Shown: positions 25,901 to 35,437 of the stretch, piece after piece
Numbering within the stretch: position 1 is the first letter of the stretch
Layout: every line of letters starts with the position of its first letter
NCBI RefSeq assembly: GCF_028858725.1
Contig: NC_084767.1
Span: 2,841,501 to 2,905,500 of the forward strand
Direction: 5' to 3'
Source of the DNA: Colius striatus
Taxonomy: Eukaryota > Chordata > Aves > Coliiformes > Coliidae
Length of the DNA: 64,000 nucleotides
Position numbers and translations under genes: made by a program
Notes under the pieces: generated by a model
Seen by the model: only the letters and a program-made list of their open reading frames with translations
What the model was told of the DNA's origin: nothing
Databases searched by the model: none

Positions 25901-28900
25901 CTTTTTAAATGCTAATACGGCAATTTGCTAAGCGATTTATGTTCCATTTTGACATTTGCAAAGTGAATTAGATGCAAAACCTGACTAGTTGTAGTTCTAA
26001 CACTTACTAATAAGAGATTTACTCAAAAATAATGGAAATGTGGGATCTCAGTATTTCCACATATCCAAAGCGCAATTACAGTGAAAACATTCAAATGTGC
26101 TTTCAAGCACCGACTTCCTCTGGAAAAGAAAGACAGAGGCTTCTTTAGGTTTTGTATTTCCATTTATCTCATCAGGATGAAACGTCACAGATATATATTT
26201 TAGTTATGGCTTTAGGTTAAAATGAATAAAACCACAACAAAGCAAAAAATGGGAGGATATGCTTTATAAGCAGAGCCTGCCAACATCTGAAACGTTCCAG
26301 TTTGGAGGAGAAGGAAGCTGCTCTATCCAGAAGCACCGCATCTTTACAAAAGACCAATTTGCCTTGCAAGTCAAAGAATTTATTTAAAGACACTGAGAAA
26401 AATAATTACTACTCCAAATCTTCATTTCCCTAAAAGCAAACACCAAAAAGTCTAATTATAGCTCTCAGAAAGAACAGACCCCACCGTCGCACGTGCTTAG
26501 ACAAGCGACCGCTCTCCGACCGAGGAGCGCCAGGCACCCCCAACCTGCCTGCACTCCCTGGAGGCAGACCTGCACACTAAATAACAAAACCACCAAAACA
26601 ACGAGGCTGCTTTCACCCCAGGAAGAAAAGAAAAGTGTTGGCAAGAGTTTCAACATCAAGAAATGCAGTTAAACTCCTCCATCACACAGTGGCTAGAGCA
26701 CCGGCCCTGTCGCCCGTGGGTTTTCTGGAGCAAGTCGAACACAGCGCCAGCTCCCGAAACCCAGCGCACTCAGGGATGCAACGAGGACATCCAACCTCAG
26801 CAACTCCCTGTTCTTTGCACCAAATGTTTGGTCACACTTTAATAGTATCTCCAAGGGAGGGATGGGTGTGGAGGGAGGAGTCAGCTTTTACTTGTGTTCT
26901 GCTTCCTTTGAGAGAAGAAGAAAAAAGCTCCACAGACTCTTCCCCCACCTCTGCCTTTGCCGTCTTACTTGCTTGGCACAGGACACACACAGTGGGTTTC
27001 AACTCCCACCAAGAGCCAGGCTGTTTCATGCTATGGCCTTAGGCCTCTATTAAAAGCGATTTAATTCACACAAGCCCTCTGAGGACTGACAAGCCCGACT
27101 GCTGCTGCTTGTGGAGCACTGGTGTGCTCCATCTTGTTCAGTGATTGCTTTGGGTTTTGCAGGAGAGAACGTCTCTCCCATTTTAAAACGTTCCGAGTTG
27201 AACGTGCCGGCCAGGCTGCTGCCTCAGGGCGGGCAGAAAGGCAGGCAGCCTGCTGCCTGCCCAGCCACTCCTGTAACTGGTGCTGTTCAGGGAGGACAGG
27301 CAAGGCTGGCCACGCTCAGCTGTCCCTTCTGCCTGAACCTTCCCAGCAGTCAGAAATGCTGTTTGCAGAATACCAGTGTGAACACCCCAGTCTGCTCCCT
27401 TTAGCAGCTGTTGATGGGCCTATTGTCCATGAATGCATTTAATTCCTTATTAAAGCTTCAGATACTGACCCCTCTACCACCTCTTCTGACAAAAACTTCC
27501 AGGAGCTCACCACATGCCATGTGAGGCGTTACTTTCCCTCACCCGCTTTAAACCTGTCTCCAGCTACTTCCACGGAGTGCTCCCTGCCTGCAGGAGCTGG
27601 TTAACAGCAGCTCTGTGGTCAGCAGAGGCACTGCCTTCCTGATGCGAACTTTGATCCCACCTTCCTCTCCTAAAAGGGCAGCTCCAGGCTTTTCTCTCCT
27701 CATAAGGCAGCTGCTTCACCCCTTTCGTGGCTTTGCTTGCCCTTCTCTGCACGTACCCACCGTGTCCCTGAGCTGCAGAGCCCAGCACCGCACACAGAGC
27801 TGTTGATGTGGGTGCACCAACAATTTATATAACAGCAAAATGACGTAAAACAAATCTCTTGTTCTTAACACCCTTCCTTCTGATGCCCAACGTCGCTGGC
27901 TTCTCCGGCTGCCCCCGCGCTACCAGCCCATCATTTCAGAGATCTGTCAGCTGCGACTCAGATCCTTCCCGAGCTGCGGCTGCCAGGTCAGAGCATCGTG
28001 ACGTTTCAGGGAAAGACAGCAGCAGAGGGGCCTGAACGGGGAAACAGTTTGTGACTGACAGTGCTTTCAGATCAGCTTCAACCCGTTTTGAAACCTGGTG
28101 AAGTGCCGACACCCTCACAGGCTTCTTTTGGCAGCACACCAGTCTGCGTGCACACCGCCCGGGGAGGAAACCAGTGACAGGGTTGTCTATTCAGAAAGGC
28201 AAATGTTACCCCTGAGGAGGGTCTTCTCCGAGAGCTGTGCATCCCCAGCCACACCACAGCCTTTCTCTCTAACACAAAGAGCAGAAGTCTACATCCCCAG
28301 CCCCACGAGACCTACGTGTAATTTTTCTTTTAGGAGCAAACTTCACTCTATCCAGCTGCTGTTTTGTTCTCTTCTTTTGCAATCCACTCTCTTCCTTTGA
28401 CTCCTGCTGTAATGGGGAAAAAAAAAAATGGTGAGTGCATACAATATGTAAGAAATACTACCAGCCCCCTCCCTGCCACTACTCAGACACAAACACTGGT
28501 TCAAGAACAAGCCTCTATTTGTGTGAAATTTGAATTTCAAACATAATGCAAGCACATTCTGTAACTATTAAAAGCTGTGTGATAAGCATAACGAGCAAAA
28601 AGAGTTACAGACTGACATAAACAGAGAAGTAGGAGAGACAATAGACTTCATGCCAGTCACCACCATGCACTGCACCTGCTGCCCATGATTTTGGGAGAGA
28701 ATTTGTTTGGCCTTGCTCAAACACTGGTATTTGTAAGCACTCAGAATAGAAAACCAAAACGGTTTCCTAAGTGATCATTGCACACCTGTGAGCCGGGACT
28801 GTTTTCTGCCATGCCCTTTCCACTACTCTGCCCAGTCAATTCCAACTGACCAAAATTAGAATCCCAGCAATTTTGTGGGACCCGCATTAATGCAACCCAA

Positions 28901-31900
28901 GGGCAGGAGAGCCAGCTGTATTTACTCTTTGTGCCATTCTTCCGTTGTGCTGCCACAAGTGTTTCACTTTTGAAGCTTGAATCCTTCACAAATTTGTCAT
29001 CTCGAGGCCCCCCAAGAATAACACCCACACACCAACCTCTGTGCATTCAGCTTTAAGCACACCGACGGCAACACGAACGGTCACGGGCTTAATTGGCACT
29101 CATTTATGCAAGCTGCTGTCCTAACGGCTTAAGCGAGGGCGTACACATTACCTAAGGCTGGCACTGGACCCCTTACAATTTGTCTCTCTAAATCAGGATG
29201 GATTAGAATCAAACCCAGTGTTTCAGGCAAAGACCCACGCCTGGCCACGATGGGCCTTCACACGGCCCTGGCTGCGGCTGCGCTAGTTGCTGCTGTCCAT
29301 GAGACTCGTGGCCAACTGGCCACATGTTGATGCCCCCGTACCACCTCCTGTGCCAGGACGGGGGGGGTTCAAGGTGGGGTTGTGGCTTGGGCTCCTTTAG
29401 TGCAAACTTATTATCCAGTGTTATCAATTTCTGCTGCCTGTGGCCTATGTTTCTGAAGAGTTTTGGTCAAGACATCTCCACCCTTAGTGTTATCTGTAGA
29501 TTTTAGTCATGTATATACACCACTTGCTCCCTCTTACGGATCATTAATGAGGACGTTAAAACACACAGACCTAATATTGATCTTCTTGGCCTCAGCTTTA
29601 CATCTCCCCCAAATGAGACTCTCTTCTGCTCATCACCAGCTTTTGCTGACAGCCTTTTAGCAGGATCTCAATCCAGGAATGTTACTACCTACACCAAATT
29701 GAATTATTTATCCAACTAAGATCTTGCAAGACGTACTATTAAGCGGTTTCCTTAAACCCTAATACATTACAGCTTTCACATGCCCCAATACCTGGGCCAG
29801 TCCTCACTTCCACTCATTTAAGAATCCACTCACAAGGCAGCAATTGTGCTTGGCAAGTCCACACACACACACACACTCATTTACACTTAAGTGTTTTTGA
29901 CTTTGACAGATTCCCTCTCTTCCCCACCCAGCTTGGTTTTGGTACCCTGTTTCTAAGATCTGCTGCTCTGTCTCAAAAAGACTGCTCCACAGCCAGATTC
30001 TCTCTTGCAAGAAGATGGATGCCAGAACGGTGAACTGCTCTCTCTTCCAGGGCCTGGGTATGTCACCCTTCAGAATTTTCCACAAGCCACGGGTTCTCCT
30101 CCTCTGCCTTGCCCTGCCTCAGGCTGCAGCAGCAGCCTCACGCTGACCTTGCGGGCAGCTCGCACCTAAGGGAGTGGGGAACGGTCTGTGGGATCACACC
30201 AGGATCACGCTAGGATTATACACTGGAGGAGGTTAAGCCACAGCTCTCCCACTCTCTCCCAAAGCCCTAACAGTGCTAAACCTACTCCAGCTTAAGACAG
30301 GGGCAATTTAATCCTAGCAGGCTCTGTAAATCCCCAGCTCTTCTCTCTAGGCATCAATCTTCCCCTCATCACTCCTGCACTTGCCGGAAGGTCAACCCTG
30401 ACACTCTCATCTGCAGCTCCCTTGCAGGGCACGGATGTGATTTATGAGCACACTGAACTCGCCAGGGCTGCCAGGCTCTGCTCTGTGCACAGACACACAC
30501 GCCTCAAACCCGCGCCGCACGTTTGAAGCCGGGGCGCAAACGCCTCCGGGCCTCGGCAGGGGAAGGGGCCGCCGAGTTCCACCGCGCAGCCTCGGTTCCC
30601 TGTGCCGGCTCATGAAGAATCTCCACATTTACAACGGTGGTAAGAGCAAAACTACAGCAGGACACGTGTTGTACGAACCTCGACCATTTGAGAGAGATGT
30701 TTAAATTGCTTAGCAGCGTTCCACCCAACAGCCACAGCACAGCGAACCGCTGAAGCAAATCCAATTAATCCTGACGGGCCAAAATATACACACACATCTC
30801 AATCCCAAGAATTCTTAAATCTTCTTTATTTTTAAACCCAGAAAATAAAACATACCTTTTAATTAGGATTTATGGCTGTTTGTACCTCTGCTGGGAGAGA
30901 GCCTCGCAGGCCCCGGAGTGCTCTGCATAAATGCAGGCAGGGATGGTTAGAAACAGAAGGTGCCAAGAAAATTCAGAGAAGACAACAGGGCTTGCTCTTT
31001 CTGACCCAACCTTTTAATGCTCATCTGTCTACAAGGATAATAGGAACTCAGGGGGCCACTCAACCAACTGCCTTTCTAATAAGATCACAAGTCCAAAAAT
31101 AATCTTAATCAATTAAAATATTCCCAAACTGCAGCCACTACTCTTAGTTACAAGGTCATCTCCAACACACAACTTCCAGGGGAAACTAATTATTACAGCA
31201 GAGGCGAGGTGGGAACTGCACACCTCTGCTCAGTGCCAGCCTGGAGAGCATCTCGCCTCCTTTGCCGTCAATTTAAAGCATAATGGCCAGAAGGAATCCG
31301 AATTCTCTTCCTGTGTGTCAGGCTTTGCAGTTTAATTTATGATGCTCTCTTATGAGCAATTTCACTGTCAGCATTGTACACAGATCAAGAGAGAGACAGA
31401 TTTCCAAAGTTCCCTCCACGCTCAGCGGAAGGCAGCCACTATTCTTCTTCCTTGTTTATTTAACCTGCTTGGTTTCTCCAGACAGCAGGAAATCAAATTC
31501 TCATTTTAAAAATGCTTTTGCACGTACTTAAGAGAACCTGACTCCACCAGCAGAAACAGATACAGCTTCACTCTCTTTTAAAAGCCCATAAATGGAAGCC
31601 AGTAGCCAGCCTCCCACATCCTGCTCCCTTGAATCCACATCATAAACCACAGAAATCAGCTTCTCCCGATTCAGGGAAGGGAAGACTATGGGGAAACGTC
31701 TCCATAGCTCACAGTGCAGACTGCAAAGTCAAAGGCTCTGGCTGATTTTACTGCTCAACGGCAGTTGGGACCATCTAACGATAGGGCCCAGACAAACACC
31801 ACACGTCCTGCACAGGAAACATGCAGATGAAAACCAGACTAATTTATTTTTAAAAGCCAATTAGAAGTTGGAAGTGCCACGCTTGGCTCTAACCAAGGCT

Positions 31901-34900
31901 GCTGCTGAAATTAATATCACACCCTACTTTATTAGTCTCTGACTTGAGTTCAGAATCTGTTTCAGCTCTGCTGTCTTTCAGCTCATTAGAACAAACCTGC
32001 TGGAAGTCGAGACCTGAACGACAAGACACAACGGGGCTCGTGCCAGACATGTAATTCCTGACACACTGGAGAGAGGCCTCTGGAAAAAAAACAGCTTTTA
32101 CTGGGCTGCAAGGAGCCTGGATTCAGACCAGTCTGATCTCAGAGGAGCAAGCACAGCGAAGTCTCCTTGGGAGCACAGTCCTCTGGGAGCTGAAGACACC
32201 GGGTCCCTGGGTACCGCAGCAGAGCCCGTGGGGACAGAAGGGGCTGCAGCGGTAGTCCCACATGGCTCTGCTTCACTCTGATGCTCTGTGGTGGGAGATG
32301 GGCGCTGCCATCCTAGCTGTGACACTGCCAGCACCATCTACTTTGTAGCAAGGTGTCCCTTGGGCCAAGCCTGGGCCCAAGACAAGTGCCTGCTGCCACA
32401 GCTGATGGAGAATAGGATGGGACGGTACCAGGTGTTCCTGCCGATGTCCAAACACACCTCCCTCCTCCTACCAAAACCAACACCTCATCTGAGACATCAG
32501 CACACGCTGCAGTTTGCCCAAACTGTGAGGATCTCCAAACACAGGAATGCTCAGGGAAAGGGAAGTTCCACACCAAAGGGAAGACAGGCTGTGGACACCA
32601 CACAGAAACACACAGCACCATCACCCTGGAGTCCTGTCCAGTCGCCCTAAGGGCTGGCAGAGCTGATGAACCCGGCAGAAAGTGCCCGGGAGACTTCATG
32701 TAAACTCTACCAGTGGAGGCAGGTACCCTCAAAGCTCCCCATGGAAAAGGGACCCTTCTGAAAGGTCCCACAGCAGTTCAGCAGGAGTCAACTGCACTGA
32801 AGGGTGTTGGCCAGTCAAATAGGTTAGTACAACTGCCAGGCCTCCTGCTGGGTGCCAATCACCTTCCAGACACAGCTTTAGAAAATCTTGGGGCCCAAAG
32901 AGTCTTAATCAAGAGTCCGATTCAAGCAGGATGCTCATGAGACAGACCAGGAATCGCTGTGCTTGGAGCTGGCATCATCGACACGATGGAGTACTGTGAA
33001 CTTGTGAATGACCACCCACCTTCTGGCACAGGCAACCAGCTCCCCACAGGAGTTAAACAGGGCAGACAGGAACCATTTTGCTCATTTGTCATGGCTGCGT
33101 TTTCAGAGACAACAGTCTGCACAAAGAAGGTCATCTCCTCTAGTTTCCACAGAGCCAGAGGGACTGTTCTTATTTTATCTGTCCCTTCCCAAAAAAAGAT
33201 AAGTGTTTCCCAAACCCAGCATTATATATAGCAGAGATCAGAAAGCCCCACGTCCAGAAAACTTCCATCTGATGCAGCTCTGCAGATGCCACAGCATAGA
33301 CACGAGCAAAGAAAGAGAAGTTGGCAAAATTGCATGGATGAGCTTGATAATCCAGCATGACTGAAAAATTCCTGGGAGAGGCAGTCTGCCAAAGATCATC
33401 AAAAGTGAGAAGCTGGAGGCTTTCCAGGTGCAGCTGCTACAAGATCTGCTGGTCTGGAAGCAGAACTAGGGACTTGTTCTATAGATACCTGCCAAGAGAC
33501 TGCCAAGGAAGAAAGCCATCGAATCAATGATGCCCAAATTGTCCTTGTAGCTTTTGATTCATAAGGAACCACGTCCTAACAGATGCAAGATTAATTGAGA
33601 ATGTATTGTTCTCTAAAATTGCTATTGATCTGAGCTTCCCACACCTCTTCTGGAGCACATAACAAGGTCTTACTAGAGCAAGAACAACAGTTACAAGGTT
33701 CGAAACTGAAATTCAACTTGATGTACACTGAAGAGCTGAGACAGTAACAGAAGCCAGACAGTGATGTTTTTTGAGATTCCAAGTAAATCGCATTTTTGGG
33801 TCTGATTTTGTAAAAAAACAACACACCAAGAGGCTGTTGCACTGGATCTGGAAGCTGATGACTCACAGAAAGAGACTGAATAAATCCACTCATTCAACTG
33901 ACTGAACTGTTGTCACTTAAACAGTACCTAATTGGCTCTTTAACGGCCTCTCTGAGCATATCCTTTTCTGTAATATGACCGATTATGCCATCAGAATTTA
34001 TTGTTTATAGACAAACTTGGAGAACAGTCAGGGAGCCTAACCCTTTTATAGATGCCTTTTAAGAGACGTTTGTTTCCTCTTTTTCAGATACACGCACATT
34101 GAGATGAATAATTGCAGACAATAACAGGTCTTGATCTTTTATGTACTGCAGCAGCTCTTAGAGCTGCTGATTTCTTTTTTTCCTTATAGGTTTCACAATA
34201 AAGGCCAGTGATGCAGCAGACATCTGAAGTTAACTTAGCATATTGCAGAGCTAAGGGTTTAACCCCACTGAACTATTACTGCCATATGTTCTATTTCTTT
34301 CAGGGAATTTCCCAACGGGAAAGAACTCAGACAATGTGAAGAAAAACCATCCAATATCATTTGCCCTACAGCTTCTTACTGTTTATTTCTAGTGCTTTTC
34401 CCCCTCCTCACATGATAATCGCCTTATTGTAGAGAAGCATGCTGCAGATGTGGGAGCAAAAGGGACTTGATTTAAGATCTACAGCTTGAGAGTGAGCTGA
34501 AATGCTTTTGAAAATGGTGGAATTACAAAAAGCAGCTTAGGATCCCCAGTCATCAGCGAGGCAGGGCAAAGCCTCAACAGGCATATATTAAAAAAAAAAT
34601 GATTCTAATAATTTCCTCTCATCCACCTCAAGTTGAGGACAGACTCTCAGGGCTCTGGGTTTCCCCCAGGTGGGAGTTCCTGCACTCATCCCAGACAGGA
34701 GACGTTTCAATCACTCAGGGCAAGGCCCGTGTTTGTAAGGCAGCGCTTGGGATCAACGATCTGAGCCTTTATCTCTCAGCCAGACACATCCAGGGCGCAA
34801 GTTCACCTCTACACCCCACGGAAGGGGGTTAAAAACTCACGCTTCTGTAATTCAGGATCAGTTTACCAGACACCAGCTGTGTCTGAGCTACTCACAAGCC

Positions 34901-35431
34901 TGTGTTCTGAATCATTTTCTTATCTATTTGCTCATAATACAGAATCATGTTTCTATGGTTTAGCTGGAAATCAATCAAATAAAAATTATGAAAAAAAGAT
35001 TTGTAAAGGGATTGAGGAAAGGTTACTTTTAAATTATGTTTCAAATTCAGTTCTGAGAGGATTTGGTTATCAAATCCCAGACTCATAACTCACCCTCACG
35101 AAGAGCACCGTTCATTTCCTAGTCAAATAGGATTTTATTCATCTCCTATGTAAGAGAAAGGACGGCACAATACCCTCTGAGCTAAGCCTGACCCTGGCAC
35201 GCACAGTGTGGAACTCTCAGGCACTCTCCTGCAACTGCAGGGCCCAGCACGGGCTCCAGCCCCCGCCGGCCGACCACTGACCTCTCCATCGCTGTCAGAT
35301 ATAACAATAAACGCATCCACAAAGCTGCGCTTCTTCTTGGCCTGGGCTGCGTTCCTCTTCTCTTCCTCCTCTTCCTCCCCATCCTGACTTTGAGAGTCCA
35401 GGCCCTCTGTGGGCTTCTTCTTTCTCGGCAT
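1189..35431 (-). CDS. UIMC1: UIMC1 (RAP80), BRCA1-A complex subunit with tandem ubiquitin-interacting motifs
   Basis: RAP80 binds K63-linked ubiquitin and SUMO at DNA double-strand breaks and recruits the ABRAXAS-BRCC36-BRCA1 complex in the nucleus. Coding exons in transcript order: 35431-35282, 28403-28316, 23194-23070, 22755-21601, 18104-18062, 15585-15475, 14547-14468, 10731-10563, 5386-5308, 3776-3656, 1911-1848, 1439-1189 (TGA). They total 2,436 nt, 811 aa (human 719), and all junction phases agree. Visible parts: SUMO-interacting motif [10 protein letters not shown] (41-50), UIM1 (about 81-100), UIM2 (about 104-124), ABRAXAS-interacting region around [11 protein letters not shown] (about 378-420), two C2HC UBZ-type fingers (608-627, 671-690) and a basic RRRKRKF end. 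The start codon follows a 6-nt leader after acceptor CTGTTTCAG, as in mammals. The 43-nt exon at 18104-18062 rests mainly on splice sites and phase and is the least certain. Confidence 0.94.
3656..3776 (-). other. UIMC1: UIMC1 exon 10: second UBZ-type C2HC finger
   Basis: The exon encodes [17 protein letters not shown] then RHVDSCLQ, with zinc ligands at residues 671, 674, 686 and 690 in the same C-x2-C-x11-H-x3-C spacing as the first finger. The donor AAG|GTGAGG leaves phase 0. Confidence 0.93.
5308..5386 (-). other. UIMC1: UIMC1 exon 9, linker between the two fingers
   Basis: Seventy-nine nt encode [15 protein letters not shown] and then TSLDID, matching human LTRRQKEAKTKSDSG...TSLDID. The acceptor is CCCTCCAG and the donor GTAAGT. 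Confidence 0.92.
10563..10731 (-). other. UIMC1: UIMC1 exon 8: first UBZ-type C2HC finger
   Basis: The exon encodes an acidic start ([10 protein letters not shown]) and the finger [20 protein letters not shown], a C-x2-C-x11-H-x3-C arrangement (residues 608, 611, 623, 627). It ends in phase 1 at an unusual donor, CAG|GTCTGC. That boundary is chosen because the next exon begins with TG and restores Val-Leu-Thr-Arg-Arg-Gln, as in human. Confidence 0.9.
10732..13712 (-). other. UIMC1 intron 7, part without genes
   Basis: Non-coding intron sequence with only short random frames. No repeat family was recognised apart from the CR1 just beyond its left-hand transcript side. Confidence 0.65.
13713..14190 (-). 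mobile_element. CR1 LINE fragment (chicken repeat 1), 3' end
   Basis: Read on the plus strand it begins with an imperfect TCATAGA/CCATAGAATGG tail, then GGTTGGAAGGGACCTTTAGAGATCA-like sequence and the 'GTGCCAGGGCTCC' and 'CTTGTCCTGTTGCTA' blocks typical of avian CR1 in reverse complement. The element is therefore in minus orientation, the same as UIMC1 transcription, 5'-truncated as is usual for CR1, and sits in UIMC1 intron 7. The right boundary is approximate. This element is the main evidence for a bird genome. Confidence 0.9.
14468..14547 (-). other. UIMC1: UIMC1 exon 7
   Basis: Eighty nt encode [16 protein letters not shown] then [10 protein letters not shown], aligned with human TQLSSSETFDLEREVSPGSRD. 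The acceptor is TTTTTCTGCAG and the donor GTAAAA. An old CR1 element lies a few hundred bases further downstream in the following intron. Confidence 0.88.
15475..15585 (-). other. UIMC1: UIMC1 exon 6
   Basis: The exon encodes [10 protein letters not shown] through [10 protein letters not shown], which aligns with human SVPASQSVAA...SAEEITVCPE. It starts in phase 1 and ends in phase 1 with donor GTAAGA at 15474. Confidence 0.88.
18062..18104 (-). other. UIMC1: Probable UIMC1 43-nt exon 5
   Basis: The exons on either side end in phase 0 (21601) and begin needing phase 1 (15585), so a small exon of 3n+1 nt must lie between them. This stretch has an acceptor CTGCCTGCAG, a strong donor GAG|GTGAGT, an open frame of 14 codons plus G, and a position matching a human segment of nearly equal length. 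The encoded residues ([14 protein letters not shown]) do not clearly resemble human ones, so the identity is supported by structure rather than by similarity. Confidence 0.55.
18735..19300 (-). repeat. Ancient CR1/L3-like LINE remnant
   Basis: On the plus strand the phrase GTCAGACTAACAAGGCCAGT and the following ATTACCCAGATC and CTAATCAAGTGGAAT resemble the reverse complement of the reverse-transcriptase-proximal part of CR1/L3 consensus elements. It is heavily diverged with many small gaps, so the ends are uncertain. It lies in UIMC1 intron 4. Confidence 0.5.
21601..22755 (-). other. UIMC1: UIMC1 exon 4, large exon with ABRAXAS-interacting region
   Basis: This 1,155-nt exon encodes 385 residues, nearly half the protein. 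It begins SCQPSDSSD, completing UIM2, and contains a Ser-rich middle with several SP/TP sites and the block [16 protein letters not shown] that is conserved in mammals. Near its last third lies [18 protein letters not shown] followed by a helical [14 protein letters not shown], the core of the ABRAXAS-interacting region. It ends PTTSYCQ at a GTAAGA donor. Confidence 0.95.
23070..23194 (-). other. UIMC1: UIMC1 exon 3: UIM1 and most of UIM2
   Basis: After completing one split codon the exon reads [18 protein letters not shown], a textbook ubiquitin-interacting motif, then [17 protein letters not shown], the core of the second. The spacing of the two UIMs sets K63-chain selectivity in human RAP80 and is kept here. 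UIM2 is cut by the exon junction and ends in the next exon. The donor is GTAAGT at 23069. Confidence 0.95.
23195..28315 (-). other. UIMC1 intron 2 without genes
   Basis: Apart from the LINE remnant at 27.4-27.8 kb no feature is recognised. The part 25,870-26,460 is distinctly AT-rich, free of recognisable repeats and free of long frames; it could be a conserved non-coding element but that cannot be judged from one genome. Confidence 0.55.
27412..27790 (-). repeat. Ancient CR1/L3-like LINE remnant
   Basis: The plus-strand order TTGTCCAT ... CTCTACCACCTCTTCTGAC ... AACTTCCAGGAGCTCACC ... CCGCTTTAAACCTGTCTCC ... TCCACGGAGTGCTCCC ... CTCCTCATAAGGCAGCTG follows the reverse complement of the CR1/L3 3' region block by block. 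Divergence is high, so it is old. It lies in UIMC1 intron 2. Confidence 0.6.
28316..28403 (-). other. UIMC1: UIMC1 exon 2, basic linker, NAGNAG acceptor
   Basis: The exon encodes [15 protein letters not shown] and a following KRKIT. It aligns with the human segment between the SIM and UIM1. The acceptor reads TTACAGCAG, so splicing at either AG keeps frame and differs by one Gln. The start at 28403 matches the human junction; 28406 is the alternative. The exon ends at 28316 before GTAGGT in phase 1. Confidence 0.88.
29395..29775 (-). repeat. Ancient CR1/L3-like LINE remnant
   Basis: The plus strand carries GTTATCTGTAGATTTTAG, GGATCATTAATGAGGACGTT and ATTGATCTTCTTGGCCTCAG in the order of the CR1/L3 consensus read in reverse complement. 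The copy is degraded. It lies in UIMC1 intron 1. Confidence 0.55.
29776..35281 (-). other. UIMC1 intron 1 without genes (right part)
   Basis: No coding exon or young repeat is seen. GC content drops in 31.1-31.9 kb and 33.9-35.1 kb. Frames are short and show no family motifs. Confidence 0.6.
29860..29876. repeat. Short (CA)n microsatellite
   Basis: About eight uninterrupted CA dinucleotides in UIMC1 intron 1. Confidence 0.9.
35282..35431 (-). other. UIMC1: UIMC1 first coding exon with SUMO-interacting motif
   Basis: Fifty codons begin MPRKKK, a basic N-terminus, run through an acidic E-rich stretch and end in [10 protein letters not shown], a hydrophobic core followed by acidic serines. This is the SUMO-interacting motif known near residue 40 of human RAP80. 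The acceptor lies at 35438-35439 (minus), giving a 6-nt 5' leader in this exon. The donor GTCAGT follows at 35281. Confidence 0.93.
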
Positions 35432-35437
35432 CCTTCA

